Of a stretch of DNA of 64,000 nucleotides, positions 53,066-62,671 are shown piece by piece. The notes below the pieces were generated by a model. It was not told where the DNA came from. It made no database searches and saw only the letters and a program-made list of their open reading frames with translations. The translations under genes were made by a program, and so were the position numbers. The stretch spans positions 1 through 64,000 of the forward strand of contig NZ_QNQP01000005.1 in assembly GCF_003316635.1 (NCBI RefSeq). The letters are read 5' to 3'. Each line of letters begins with the position of its first letter. Within the stretch, counting starts at the first letter, position 1. This stretch comes from Roseovarius dicentrarchi. GTDB taxonomy: Bacteria > Pseudomonadota > Alphaproteobacteria > Rhodobacterales > Rhodobacteraceae.

Positions 53066-53574
53066 TGGACTGGGCCGCAGATCAGGGTGCCCCCGCCAAA
53101 ACCGCGCGCGACGCAGTCTCAGCGCGCCGAAGGGTGTTTGCCATTCAGGCAACTGAAAAAGGCGTCCGGGCCGGGCTGGCGGAAATGAGAGGGTTTCTAA
53201 GCGCAAGGGGGCTGGACGCGGATTTTTGCGGGACGGCGGAAATCGTGCTAGCGGAAGCACTGAACAACATCGCCGAACATGCCCTTGTCGCCGCGCTGGG
53301 CGCTACGATTCGCGTCACCCTGACCACACGGCAAGGCGGCTTGACGGCCGAAATCGTCGACACGGGCACCGCCCTTCCGGGTCTGTCGCCGCCGGTTGGC
53401 CAGTTGCCGCCCTTGGGCGGAAGCGCGCACTCACTGCCCGAAGGGGGCTTTGGCTGGTATCTGATTCGCAAGCTGACCGACTGTTTGAGCTACACCCGCC
53501 ACGCTGGAGAGAATCATCTGTGCCTGCGCATTTCCTTTGCCAGGACGGCCGCGGTCGCAACCCCAGTAGAGTGA
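53065..53574 (+). CDS. RsbW/SpoIIAB-like ATP-binding protein (anti-sigma kinase type)
   Basis: A 169-residue protein with a GHKL ATPase fold. The N box is AEIVLAEALNNIAEHAL, G1 is TAEIVDTGTALPG, and G2 is GGFGWYLIRKLTDCLSYTR. The first ~30 residues are extra and not conserved. It overlaps the STAS gene by one base, so the two form a partner-switching pair. Whether it holds a sigma factor or another partner cannot be told. Confidence 0.88.
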   Translation: MDWAADQGAPAKTARDAVSARRRVFAIQATEKGVRAGLAEMRGFLSARGLDADFCGTAEIVLAEALNNIAEHALVAALGATIRVTLTTRQGGLTAEIVDTGTALPGLSPPVGQLPPLGGSAHSLPEGGFGWYLIRKLTDCLSYTRHAGENHLCLRISFARTAAVATPVE

Positions 53575-53735
53575 AGTGTGATCCGGCATGGCCGGGGACC
53601 AGCCTCAGACGATCACGAGAGCATGCGCGCCTGTTCAGGGATAGCGGAAGACTCCTTGCCGCAAACTTGCCGTTGTCTTTTCTCATTGACGCCAGACTGG
53701 CGCGCTACGCTTTTTTCTGTAGCTTCAACAGCTTC

Positions 53736-53782
53736 CCTCGGCGCCGCGTTTAACAGCCCCCACCCAGTGCGCGGCGCCGAGG
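53736..53782. repeat. perfect 13-bp inverted repeat in a 313-bp gap
   Basis: CCTCGGCGCCGCG at 53736-53748 is exactly complementary to CGCGGCGCCGAGG at 53770-53782, with a 21-base loop. The right arm is followed by ATTTTAAA, a weak T-run, so it could end the STAS/RsbW transcript, though it lies 160 bp past the stop. It could equally be part of a structured RNA. The rest of the 53575-53887 gap shows no gene that I can support. Confidence 0.6.
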
Positions 53783-53887
53783 ATTTTAAAGCCGGTAGTT
53801 GGAACGTGGCGCAGGACGCGCGTCGCCATACGCCTCCCCCGCAGGGTTAGCGATCAAAGGCAGATCGTGGTCCATTTCGACCTGGCT

Positions 53888-54214
53888 TCAATTCAGTTGG
53901 AAGTGCAGCGGATACTGTCCGTCCTCGAACGGTCCGAACAAATCCTCAATGTCGGGATGCTCCACCGGTTCGCCAGAATAGTCGGCGATCAGGTTCTGCT
54001 CGCTGACATAGGCAACGTAGTAGCTTTGATCATTTTCAGCCAAAAGGTGATAGAATGGCTGATCCTTTACCGGGCGGCTGTCTTCGGGGATCGATGCGTA
54101 CCATTCCTCGGTATTGGCAAATTCCGGGTCCACGTCGAAAACCACACCGCGAAACGGATGTTTCTTGTGGCGGACGATCTGGCCCAGATGATATTTCGCA
54201 CGCGATTTCAGCAT
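53888..54214 (-). CDS. hspQ: heat-shock protein HspQ
   Basis: A 108-residue protein of the HspQ/YccV family, which binds hemimethylated DNA in one report and helps Lon-dependent degradation in another. Family motifs are AKYHLGQIVRHKKHPFRGVV, FDVDPEF, and DQPFYHLLAENDQSYYVAYV with EHPDIEDLF at the end. The start at 54214 is the only reasonable one. Its promoter region is filled by a palindromic element beginning 11 bp upstream, which may affect expression. Confidence 0.93.
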   Translation of the reverse strand: MLKSRAKYHLGQIVRHKKHPFRGVVFDVDPEFANTEEWYASIPEDSRPVKDQPFYHLLAENDQSYYVAYVSEQNLIADYSGEPVEHPDIEDLFGPFEDGQYPLHFQLN

Positions 54215-54224
54215 ATGATGCAGC

Positions 54225-54344
54225 CCCTATAGCGTTTCGAGTTAAAGTTGCGCCGCAACTTGAATTCAAAACGCGTGCAACGGTCGATCGTTGCGGGCGT
54301 CCTGACCTTTCGCAGTGGTTGCCAAACGTCGAAACGCTTTAGGG
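54225..54344. repeat. palindromic intergenic element, about 120 bp
   Basis: The ends are inverted: CCCTATAGCGTTTCGA at 54225-54240 and TCGAAACGCTTTAGGG at 54329-54344, 15 of 16 positions complementary. Inside are a 17-bp palindrome AAGTTGCG-C-CGCAACTT (54245-54261), TTGAATTCAA (54260-54269) and GCAACG-GTCGAT-CGTTGC (54277-54294). The nested structure with defined ends looks like a small mobile or REP-like repeat, or a MITE. It occupies the region just upstream of hspQ. No coding capacity. The wider gap 54215-54579 shows nothing else I can support apart from the promoter region of the next gene. Confidence 0.7.
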
Positions 54345-54579
54345 TATAAGGATAAATGTTTCAAGTGGGCTTTGTCCAACGCTGATCGCGCCTGATGTGG
54401 AAACAGTCTGTGGCTGGCGCCGCGGGCACTCTTGCCGCATCTGCATCAGTGCTATCCCGCCACATCGGGCCGTTGCGGTGAAATCGTGATTTCCCATTGG
54501 GCCGAAATTGGATACACTTGGCCTTAAACGAAAAACGGAGGCAGCGCAGACTGCCCCGATAACAAGAGCAGAGGCAGTA

Positions 54580-55167
54580 ATGAGCAGACAGCTTCGCGCG
54601 GTCCTTTTGATGGTATTGGTCGCAGCCTGCGGGCGCGGTGGCGGCTATGGCGAATCCCCAAGACAGATGGACGATGCCTGCGCCATTCTCAAGGAACGAC
54701 CGCAATATTCCCGTGCCTTCCGCGCCGCCGAGCGGCGCTGGGGCGTTCCCACCCATGTGCAGATGGCCACCATCTATCAGGAAAGCAAGTTCGACAGCGA
54801 CGCGCGCACCCCCTACCGTTACACTCTGGGGATTATTCCGATGGGCCGCCAAAGCTCGGCCTTCGGATACAGTCAGGCGCTGGACGGTACCTGGGACGAA
54901 TATGTAGCCCAGACCGGATCGCGCCGGGCGCGGCGCGACAATATCCACGATGCGACCGATTTCATGGGCTGGTACATGTCCAAATCGCGCGACGAGCTGG
55001 GAATCCAGATGTACGACGCGCGCAATCAGTATCTGGCCTATCACGAAGGCCGCAGCGGATATCGCCGCGGGACATACAATAACAAGGCATGGCTGGTGCG
55101 CGTGGCCGGCACGGTCGAATCCCGCGCCGCCACCTACCAATCCCAGCTGCGTCGCTGCGGACGCTGA
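54580..55167 (+). CDS. transglycosylase-like lipoprotein
   Basis: A 195-residue lipoprotein. The start at 54580 gives a signal with lipobox LVAAC (Cys17). The mature part resembles SLT-type lysozyme-fold proteins: HVQMATIYQESKFDSDARTP with a candidate catalytic Glu68, SSAFGYSQALDGTWDEYV, and NQYLAYHEGRSGYRRG. Compared with classic SLT, the segment after the catalytic Glu is longer (YRYTLGIIPMGRQ), so it belongs to a divergent branch. It probably trims peptidoglycan. It converges with lolA. Confidence 0.85.
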   Translation: MSRQLRAVLLMVLVAACGRGGGYGESPRQMDDACAILKERPQYSRAFRAAERRWGVPTHVQMATIYQESKFDSDARTPYRYTLGIIPMGRQSSAFGYSQALDGTWDEYVAQTGSRRARRDNIHDATDFMGWYMSKSRDELGIQMYDARNQYLAYHEGRSGYRRGTYNNKAWLVRVAGTVESRAATYQSQLRRCGR

Positions 55168-55200
55168 CAGCATGCGCCGCCCCACCGGGGCGGCAACGCG

Positions 55201-55812
55201 TTAACGATCCCGTGGACCGCTGGACCCGATGCCGGGAATGACAAAACTGTCATTTCCCAGCCGCACGCCCGTTTCCAGATCCCCCAGAATAACCGTTGTC
55301 CGGCTGCCGCCGCTGTCATTGATGACCCACTGGCGCAGTTCGGTCGGGGCGGCGGTAAAGACCAGCTCGATACTGCCATATTCAGGATGCTCGGGATCCT
55401 GCGCGCGCACGGTTGTCGTTTTGCCATCGCTGGCGTGGCCGGTCACCATGCGGGCGCGCGTCAGATCGACATTACGCGCCAGAATGATCGACAGCGGCGT
55501 GCGGTTCAGCGGATACCCTTGGGGCCCATCATTGGATTTGCCATCGATGATGCCCACCGTATCGCCATCCGCGACCACCAGCATATCCTCGGGCGGCTGA
55601 TATTCAAAGCGCACGCGCCCCGGCCGCTTGATCAGGATACGGCCCTGGCTGATGGTGCCGTCGTCGTTTATTTGCGTAAAGGCTCCGCTGGCGGTCTGAA
55701 AGCTGTTCAGATAGCGCGAGATTTCACCAAGAGACAGTTTTTCTGCGGCAGCAGGCAAGGCCAGAACCAGGCAGGCTGCGGTCGCCGTGATGGCGGCGGT
55801 GATATATCTCAT
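55201..55812 (-). CDS. lolA: outer-membrane lipoprotein carrier protein LolA
   Basis: LolA ferries lipoproteins through the periplasm from LolCDE to the outer membrane. The start at 55812 gives 203 residues with a signal peptide (AAITATAACLVLALPAAA). Typical segments are SLGEISRYLNSFQTASGAFT, GRVRFEYQPPEDMLVVADG and LNRTPLSIILARNVDLTRAR. The position downstream of ftsK on the same strand is conserved widely. A terminator-like hairpin in the gap suggests some independent expression. Confidence 0.93.
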   Translation of the reverse strand: MRYITAAITATAACLVLALPAAAEKLSLGEISRYLNSFQTASGAFTQINDDGTISQGRILIKRPGRVRFEYQPPEDMLVVADGDTVGIIDGKSNDGPQGYPLNRTPLSIILARNVDLTRARMVTGHASDGKTTTVRAQDPEHPEYGSIELVFTAAPTELRQWVINDSGGSRTTVILGDLETGVRLGNDSFVIPGIGSSGPRDR

Positions 55813-55968
55813 GAGTCGAATCCTCCTCGAATCGGGTGGCGTGCCGGATGGCGCGAATGCGTTGCCCTTCATGCCAATGCCGGTGCTGCTATGCGATAAC
55901 AACCGCGCATCATGTCGATATCGGCAGATTTGTACCGGTTATCAAGGGGAAGGTGGCGGCACATGACG

Positions 55969-56003
55969 CTCAAAACGCAAACCGGCACCGCAACGGGTGC
56001 CGG
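55969..56003 (-). terminator. probable terminator after ftsK
   Basis: CCGGCACC (55982-55989) pairs with GGTGCCGG (55996-56003) around a six-base loop. On the minus strand it is followed by TTTGCGTTTTGAG, an interrupted T-run. It begins 27 bp past the ftsK stop. Confidence 0.6.
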
Positions 56004-56029
56004 ATCGCCGGGTTTCGCATTTGCAGGCA

Positions 56030-58975
56030 CTACCGTTCGGGAACCAGAATTTCGCGTTTGCCCACGTGGTTTGCCGCTGACACCACGCCCTGATCCTCCA
56101 TCTGTTCAACCAGACGCGCAGCCTTGTTATAGCCGATGGCCAGCTTGCGCTGGATATAGGAGGTCGAACATTTGCGGTCGGTAATCGCGATCTGAACCGC
56201 CTGATCGTACAGCGCATCCTCGCCCTCGGTATTGCCGCCGGTGGACAGGCCCAGGACGGCGTCGATGCTGCTGGCCTTGTCCTCGTCCGGGCCTTCCAGA
56301 ACGCTGCCGACATAGGCAGGCGGTCCATATGCCTTGAGGTTATTGACGACCTCCTCGACCTCTTCATCGCTGACGAATGGGCCATGGCAGCGGGTGATTT
56401 TCGCGCCGCCCGCCATATACAGCATGTCGCCCATGCCCAGCAGCTGCTCGGCGCCCATTTCGCCCAGAATGGTGCGGCTGTCGATCTTCGACGTCACCTG
56501 GAAGCTGATGCGCGTGGGAAAGTTCGCCTTGATCGTGCCGGTGATGACATCGACGGACGGGCGCTGCGTGGCCATGATGATATGGATGCCGGACGCACGC
56601 GCCATCTGGGCGAGGCGCTGGATACAGGCCTCGATCTCCTTGCCCGCGACCATCATCAGGTCGGCCATTTCGTCGACAATGACGACGATATAGGGCATCT
56701 TTTCGGGCGCGAATTTTTCCGTCTCGAAGACCGGCTCGCCGGTGTCGTCGTCAAATCCGGTCTGCACGGTGCGGCTGAACATCTCGTTCTTGCTCAGCGC
56801 ATCGGCGACGCGGCTGTTGTAGCCGTCGATGTTGCGCACGCCCATCTTGGACATCTTGCGATAGCGCTCTTCCATCTCGGCGACGGTCCATTTCAGGGCG
56901 ACGACCGCCTTTTTCGGATCGGTCACGACCGGGCTGAGCAGATGCGGGATACCGTCGTAAACGCTCAGTTCCAGCATCTTGGGGTCGATCATGATCATCC
57001 GGCAGTCATCCGGCGTCAGCTTGTAGAGCAGCGACAGGATCATCGTGTTGATCGCCACCGATTTGCCTGACCCGGTTGTGCCCGCGATCAGAAGGTGGGG
57101 CATCTTGGCCAGGTTGACCACCATCGGATCGCCACCGATATCCTTGCCCAGCGCCAGCGGCAGCTTGTGGTTGCCATCGCCAAAGTCGCGGGTCGACAGA
57201 ATCTCGCGCAAGGACACCATCTCGCGGTTGTCGTTTGGCAGCTCGATCCCGATCACGGTACGGCCCGGCACGGTGGAAACGCGCGCCGACAGCGCCGACA
57301 TGGACCGCGCGATATCGTCCGACAGGCCGATGACGCGGCTGGCCTTCAGGCCCGGCGCCGGCTCCAGCTCGTACATGGTCACGACGGGGCCGGGGCGGAC
57401 CGATACGATCTCGCCCTTGACGCCGTAATCGTCCAGCACAACCTCCAGCATGCGCGCGTTTTCCTCCAGCGCCTCGTCGCTGAGGTGGTAGCGCGTGATG
57501 GTGTCCGGGCTGGACAGCAGGCTAAGCGGCGGCAGCTCGTACTGGGTGCCGGTGCTCTCCTCGAATTCGAGCGCGGGCTGCGCCTCGGCAACTGCACGGG
57601 CGGACGGGGCGACAACGCGTCGCTGGGTGTGCTGCACCACCTTCTTTGCCTCGGGCGCCGGGGCGATTCGGGGCGCGGGTGGCGCAGGGGCGGTATCGTC
57701 CAGAATGACGGCCTCATCCTCAAACGCATCTTCCTGCGCGGCGACCTCGACCTGCGGCTCGGGTTCTGCAACGCGCGGCGCGGGCGGAACGCGCAAGGAC
57801 GGTGCGGTCAGGGGCGGCTCCGCGGGCAGCGCGGCCGCGGCGGTCAAGGGCGGCTCTTCCGGCAGGCGCGCAGCGCGCGCCGTGTCCAGAACCAGCGGCT
57901 GAGGCCCGCGCCGAACGCCGCGCCCTGCCCCACTGCTCAGCGGCACATGCATCGCAGGCGCCTTGCGCACGCGCGATTTGATCACGTCGGCAATCTTCTC
58001 CTTTATGCGGTCCTCGCCGGGCATCGGACGGTCCTGCGCCGTCGCCTGCTGATCGACCCATTCGGCCTGCGGCAACGGCTCGGGCTTGCGCATCAGCGAT
58101 GGCATCCGCCCCAGCAACCCGCCCGATGCCTTTTCAGGCGCCCGTTCGGGCGCATGGCGCGCAGGGGCGTGCAGTACCGGCGCCTCCGCCTCGTCATAGA
58201 CCTTGGCATGCGCGCTGCGGCCAACGCGCGGCTGCGGCGCCTGAACGGCCGGCTCTGGCGCCTCGGCCCGGCGGTCCATCCGCCGCGCCTGCGCACTGCG
58301 CGCCGCCACTGCCGCGCCAGACGCGCCGCGCGTGGCAAGCGCGATCAGCGCCGAATACGCCATGATGCAACCCAGCAAGGCCAGCTTCACACCGCGCGCC
58401 ATTTCAGCACGCTCAAACCCCATGACAAACGCACCCAGACCCAACATCACCACGCCCAAAAGCAGCGACAGCAGCTTCAGCCCGATTGCCGCGCCAATCG
58501 GCAAGACACCCAGAACGGCGCCCAGGACCGTATCGCCAAATATACCGCCCAAGCCAAAGCTGTGGCTGGCATACCAGTCTGCCCCCGGCGTCAGCGACGC
58601 AGAATAAAGCGACAGAACAGCAATCCAGATCGGAATGAAAATCACGCGCGCCATGGCCCGGTCCTGCCCCTTGTGCAGAACGAACCTGACACCCCAAGCG
58701 GCCAGCGCCACGGCAATTCCCCAGCCGCCCCAGCCGACGACCATGAACAGCGTCGCCGAAATGGTCGCGCCGGTCTGGCCCAGCCAGTTCTGCACAGGCG
58801 TATCGACCGCCGACAGCCAGCTGGGATCGTCGGCGCTGTAGGATGCGAACATCATCGTGGCCAACACCGCCAGCCCCAACAGCGCCAGACCCAGCAATTC
58901 CTTGCCACGTTTTTCGATGGCCTGCGCCATGTTGCTGTCCAGCAAAGGATCGCGCCCGCGTGTCTGATATGCCAT
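56030..58975 (-). CDS. ftsK: DNA translocase FtsK
   Basis: FtsK anchors at the division septum and pumps DNA to resolve chromosome dimers with XerCD. The 981-residue protein has four N-terminal membrane helices (about 28-195). A Pro/Ala/Glu-rich linker runs to about 480, followed by the motor: [20 protein letters not shown], Walker A GTTGSGKS near residue 632, Walker [14 protein letters not shown], and [19 protein letters not shown]. The last 60 residues form the winged-helix gamma domain that reads KOPS (QVGR-like [20 protein letters not shown]). All parts are intact. Confidence 0.97.
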   Translation of the reverse strand: MAYQTRGRDPLLDSNMAQAIEKRGKELLGLALLGLAVLATMMFASYSADDPSWLSAVDTPVQNWLGQTGATISATLFMVVGWGGWGIAVALAAWGVRFVLHKGQDRAMARVIFIPIWIAVLSLYSASLTPGADWYASHSFGLGGIFGDTVLGAVLGVLPIGAAIGLKLLSLLLGVVMLGLGAFVMGFERAEMARGVKLALLGCIMAYSALIALATRGASGAAVAARSAQARRMDRRAEAPEPAVQAPQPRVGRSAHAKVYDEAEAPVLHAPARHAPERAPEKASGGLLGRMPSLMRKPEPLPQAEWVDQQATAQDRPMPGEDRIKEKIADVIKSRVRKAPAMHVPLSSGAGRGVRRGPQPLVLDTARAARLPEEPPLTAAAALPAEPPLTAPSLRVPPAPRVAEPEPQVEVAAQEDAFEDEAVILDDTAPAPPAPRIAPAPEAKKVVQHTQRRVVAPSARAVAEAQPALEFEESTGTQYELPPLSLLSSPDTITRYHLSDEALEENARMLEVVLDDYGVKGEIVSVRPGPVVTMYELEPAPGLKASRVIGLSDDIARSMSALSARVSTVPGRTVIGIELPNDNREMVSLREILSTRDFGDGNHKLPLALGKDIGGDPMVVNLAKMPHLLIAGTTGSGKSVAINTMILSLLYKLTPDDCRMIMIDPKMLELSVYDGIPHLLSPVVTDPKKAVVALKWTVAEMEERYRKMSKMGVRNIDGYNSRVADALSKNEMFSRTVQTGFDDDTGEPVFETEKFAPEKMPYIVVIVDEMADLMMVAGKEIEACIQRLAQMARASGIHIIMATQRPSVDVITGTIKANFPTRISFQVTSKIDSRTILGEMGAEQLLGMGDMLYMAGGAKITRCHGPFVSDEEVEEVVNNLKAYGPPAYVGSVLEGPDEDKASSIDAVLGLSTGGNTEGEDALYDQAVQIAITDRKCSTSYIQRKLAIGYNKAARLVEQMEDQGVVSAANHVGKREILVPER

Positions 58976-59363
58976 CGTTTCCCTCGTCCTAACCCGTGCC
59001 CATCGGCCCCGCGATACGCCCGCCTGCCGCGGCAGGGATGCAGCGGCATCCCCGATCCGGCTGATTGAATACTGTCCCTGAGGGGCTGAAATTACGATAT
59101 CAGACGGTCACGGCGCGACACAAAGGATCGCACTCACGCACATCAGCAGACACCGCATAATCGGAAACCGCTCGGATACCATCGAAATACTGCCTCAGGT
59201 CGGGATCATTCTCGCCCCGTATCCGCCAAAACTACCCGTTGCCCGCCGGTGCGTCCAGCAAAACCATTCCGGCAATGCGCCTATTGTGGCATTTATGGCA
59301 AAGCGGGCAATATCATAGGCACCGCCGGGCTTTTTCGTGGTAAAAATACCCAAATCCGGCGTC
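58976..59363. other. intergenic region between the amidase gene and ftsK
   Basis: This 388-bp gap separates two leftward genes. It must hold the ftsK promoter and the end of the amidase transcript. I see no supported gene, no strong hairpin and no repeat in it. Confidence 0.4.
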
Positions 59364-60692
59364 TCATCCCAGCGCCGCCTCCGCGGCCCTGGCGATGCGC
59401 AGCAGCCGGTCCTCTCCCATCGCCTGCCCGCACAGCATGATGCCGCAGCTTGGCACGCCGGTAGGCAAGGTGATCGCGGCAAGGCCCATCAGATTGCCGA
59501 CACGGGTGTTGCGCAATGTCAGCAGGTTTTCGGTCACGTAATACGCCCCATCCTCCAGCAGGCGCTGCGCGTTCGGGGGCAGATTGGGCGCGGTTGGCAT
59601 CAAAACCGCATCAAACCCCGCCATTCGCGCGGCCCAGACCGTGCGCAGGCTGTCCAGCCGCTGCCACGCGGAAACAAAATCCGGCGCGCCAAAGGCTTGC
59701 CCGCCGCGAAACCGGTCACGGATCGGGCCGAACATCAGGTCGGGGTCCGCTTCGATCACGGCGCCCCAGGTGCCATAGGCCTCGCCCGAAAACAGCACGG
59801 CGGCCAGATCCATTGCCTCGTCCACCTCGGGGGCGGTGACAGGCGTGATCGTGGCGCCTGCTGCGGCCAACCGGTCGCTGGCCTCTGCATAGGCCCGTGC
59901 GGGTGCGTCGCGCAGATCGCTCATCACCGCGCTTTGCAGCGCGGCAAAGCGCATCCCGCGCAAGGATGCACCGCGCAGATCGGGCGCGGCCCGCGCCTCA
60001 AGCACCGACAGTAGCAGGGCCGCATCCTCGACACTGCGCGCCAGTGGGCCGATCGTGTCAAACCGCGCCGCCAGCGGAACGGTGCCGCGCGCCGGCACGC
60101 GCCCCGCCGTTGTCTTCAGCCCCACCAGATCGTTCCACGCGGCAGGCACCCGCACCGATCCGCCCGTATCGCTGCCGATGGCGCCCGGTGCCAGATCATG
60201 CGCAATACCGGACGCCGCCCCGCTGGATGACCCGCCGGCCACCGCGCCCGCGTCATTGATGCAAGGGGGCGTGGCCGTCATCGGGTTCAGCCCAAGGCCG
60301 GAAAACGCCAGCTCGCTCATATGCGTCTTGCCCAGGCACACCATACCGGCGGCGGTGGCACGGCGCAGCACCTCGGCGTCGCGCTCGGGCACGCGGCCTT
60401 TCAGCAGGCGCGATCCGGCTTCGGTCGCGGTGCCGGCGCTGTCAAACATATCCTTCCAACTGATCGGCACGCCATCCAGCAGCCCGCGCCGCTGGCCGCC
60501 TCGCGCGCGCTCAGCGGCGGCAGCTGCCTCGGCGCGGGCGCGTTCGTGGGTGACGGTCGAATAGATGCGCGGCCCGGCAGGATGCGCATCTATGGCGTCC
60601 AGATAGGTTTCGGTCAGCGCCGCCGCGTCAATGCTGCCCGCGCCAATGCCGCGCCCCAGCTCCGCAACGCCCATTTTCAGCCAGTCCTGCAT
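59364..60692 (-). CDS. amidase-signature family enzyme
   Basis: A 442-residue hydrolase of the amidase-signature family (Ser-cisSer-Lys triad). The triad Lys is in GVPISWKDMFDSAG, and the Gly/Ser-rich motif is GAVAGGSSSGAASGIA with the cis-Ser. The nucleophile Ser is in IGSDTGGSVRVPAAW. The C-terminus YYVTENLLTLRNTRVGNLMG is usual for plain amidases. GatA is unlikely because gatB/gatC are absent, and the substrate is unknown. It diverges from the ubiquinone hydroxylase gene. Confidence 0.92.
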   Translation of the reverse strand: MQDWLKMGVAELGRGIGAGSIDAAALTETYLDAIDAHPAGPRIYSTVTHERARAEAAAAAERARGGQRRGLLDGVPISWKDMFDSAGTATEAGSRLLKGRVPERDAEVLRRATAAGMVCLGKTHMSELAFSGLGLNPMTATPPCINDAGAVAGGSSSGAASGIAHDLAPGAIGSDTGGSVRVPAAWNDLVGLKTTAGRVPARGTVPLAARFDTIGPLARSVEDAALLLSVLEARAAPDLRGASLRGMRFAALQSAVMSDLRDAPARAYAEASDRLAAAGATITPVTAPEVDEAMDLAAVLFSGEAYGTWGAVIEADPDLMFGPIRDRFRGGQAFGAPDFVSAWQRLDSLRTVWAARMAGFDAVLMPTAPNLPPNAQRLLEDGAYYVTENLLTLRNTRVGNLMGLAAITLPTGVPSCGIMLCGQAMGEDRLLRIARAAEAALG

Positions 60693-60783
60693 GTTCCGCC
60701 CTCACCCCTTAGCTGCAATCGTGCCGACAGTAGCGGCGCGTTGGCGCATGGACAATCCGGCATTCCCCGCCATATTGGGACGC

Positions 60784-62001
60784 ATGAAACATGACAGTGA
60801 TATCGTGATCGTCGGCGGCGGCCTGAACGGCCCTGCCCTTGCATTGGCTCTGGCACACTCGGGGCTGACCGTGACCATCGTTGACGCCCTGCCCGAAGAT
60901 GTGCGCAACGACACCGCGTTTGACGGCCGCGCCTATGCGCTGGCACTGGCCTCGGTGCGGTTACTGCGCGCGATCCGCGTCTGGGACAGCATTGAGGACC
61001 GGACCCAGCCCATGCTGGAAATCAAGGTCAGCGACGGGCGCGCCGGCGCCGGGCCGCTATCGCCGTTTTACCTGCATTTCGACCATGCCGAGCTGGAAGA
61101 AGGCCCGATGGGCCATATGTGCGAGGATCGCGTTCTGCGCCCTGCCCTGCTGGCCAAGATGAATGAAACATCCGAAATCACGCAGATTTCCGGTGATGCG
61201 GTAGTGTCGCAGACAACCGGGCCGGACGGGGCAACGCTTACGCTTGCCTCGGGCAAAACCTTGCGCACGCGGCTGATTGTCGGCGCGGACGGGCGCAGCT
61301 CGGGCACCGCATCGCGGGCGGGGATTCAGCGCACGGGCTGGGGGTATGGGCAGACCGCACTGGTCTGTGCGCTGTCGCACGAATTGCCGCATCACGGAAT
61401 CGCGCATCAGTTCTTCATGCCGCCGGGGCCGCTGGCCATTTTGCCGCTGCCCGGCAACATGTCCTCCATCGTCTGGAGCGAAAGCGACAAAACCGCCGCC
61501 GAATTCGCCGCGCTCAGCGACGACGATTTCCTGCATGTGCTGCGCCCGCGCTTTGGCGATTTCCTGGGCGAAATTTCCCTGACAGGCAAGCGCTACACCT
61601 ATCCGCTGGGCCTGACCGTCGCGAACAGCTTTGTCGCGCCGCGTGTTGCGCTGATCGGGGATGCGGCGCACGGCATGCACCCCATCGCGGGGCAGGGCCT
61701 GAACGCCGGGCTGCGCGATGTCGGGGCGCTGCATCAGGTGCTGACGGACGCCCGTCAGCGCGGCGAGGATCTGGCCGCGCCCGATGTGCTGGAGCGGTAT
61801 CAGCGCTGGCGCCGGTTCGATGTTGCCACGTTGGCAATGACAACGGACCTTAGCAACCGCTTGTTTTCGAATGATAATCCACTACTGCGCGCGGTGCGCG
61901 ACATTGGCATGGGGGCAATAAACGCTGCCGCACCGGTGCGCCGCGCCTTCATGCGCGAGGCGGCTGGCCTGACCGGCGATCTGCCTGATCTGATGCGCTG
62001 A
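60784..62001 (+). CDS. UbiH/UbiF/COQ6-family FAD monooxygenase
   Basis: A 405-residue flavoprotein that hydroxylates the ubiquinone ring. The start at 60784 gives the N-terminal FAD motif DIVIVGGGLNGPALALALAH. The second flavin motif is LIVGADGRSSGTASRAGI and the third is RVALIGDAAHGMHPIAGQGL. These place it in the UbiH/F/L family; which ring position it uses cannot be told. Together with ubiA at 5897 it shows ubiquinone genes scattered in this region. Confidence 0.92.
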   Translation: MKHDSDIVIVGGGLNGPALALALAHSGLTVTIVDALPEDVRNDTAFDGRAYALALASVRLLRAIRVWDSIEDRTQPMLEIKVSDGRAGAGPLSPFYLHFDHAELEEGPMGHMCEDRVLRPALLAKMNETSEITQISGDAVVSQTTGPDGATLTLASGKTLRTRLIVGADGRSSGTASRAGIQRTGWGYGQTALVCALSHELPHHGIAHQFFMPPGPLAILPLPGNMSSIVWSESDKTAAEFAALSDDDFLHVLRPRFGDFLGEISLTGKRYTYPLGLTVANSFVAPRVALIGDAAHGMHPIAGQGLNAGLRDVGALHQVLTDARQRGEDLAAPDVLERYQRWRRFDVATLAMTTDLSNRLFSNDNPLLRAVRDIGMGAINAAAPVRRAFMREAAGLTGDLPDLMR

Positions 62002-62526
62002 TTACTCGGCAGTATCCGCCCTACGCGTGCGCATAACGATGTCGACAGGACCGCTCGGGCGGGCCTGAAGCACGGTTGCGCCGGTCAGAACATGGCCGAT
62101 GGTTGACCGCAGCGTTGCCTGAACCGTCATGGGATAGGCCCCCTGCCCCGTATCGACCGGCAAATTTATGCTATAGGGCGGGCCGCCCTGGGTCTGGACC
62201 CTTCTGATTGCGGGCGGGCGATTTCCACCCGATTGCGCCTGCACCACCAGATCCGAGCCGACCGGCACAAGGATCCGCTCCAGATAGGTCACATTCAACG
62301 CGATGTCGCGGCGCTGCGCAATATCAGCGCTTCGGATAATTCCGGGCGCTGCCGCGCCTGCGCCCGCGGGGGGCCGCGTCGGGCCGGTTTGCGGCACGCG
62401 GATCTGCTCCACCGCAGGGGCGCGCGGGCCGAACATGTTGGCCATTGCGCCGCCGCACCCCTGAAGCGCGATCAGCGACGCACCAACGATGGCCAGTTTC
62501 AGGGCAAGACGGTGATTGCGGGGCAT
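62002..62526 (-). CDS. YbaY-like lipoprotein
   Basis: A 174-residue lipoprotein. I start at ATG 62526 (MPRNHRLALKL); ATG 62535 is an alternative. The lipobox is ALQGC. A Pro/Ala-rich linker leads to a YbaY-type domain: LNVTYLERILVPVGSDLVVQ, a GPPYSINLPVDTGQ segment and YPMTVQATLRSTIGHVLTGA. YbaY proteins are small outer-membrane lipoproteins of unclear function. It starts one base beyond the convergent hydroxylase stop. Confidence 0.8.
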   Translation of the reverse strand: MPRNHRLALKLAIVGASLIALQGCGGAMANMFGPRAPAVEQIRVPQTGPTRPPAGAGAAAPGIIRSADIAQRRDIALNVTYLERILVPVGSDLVVQAQSGGNRPPAIRRVQTQGGPPYSINLPVDTGQGAYPMTVQATLRSTIGHVLTGATVLQARPSGPVDIVMRTRRADTAE

Positions 62527-62671
62527 GTGCGGCATGAGGGCGGTCCTTGCGGGTATCAAGACAGGCGGCGCGTGGCCGGGCGGATCTGACAGCCAGATTG
62601 CACCGGTCAAGCGGCTTTGACTATCGTTAATTACGACCGGGCGACACGATCAGCCCCGACAGGCCGCCGCA

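Noticed and set aside
53578..53850. 90-codon frame between the RsbW-like gene and hspQ
   Set aside because: It runs through the perfect inverted repeat, has no start signal and no sensible protein pattern.
59364..60692. GatA subunit of the tRNA amidotransferase
   Set aside because: No gatB or gatC nearby and the C-terminal part fits general amidases.
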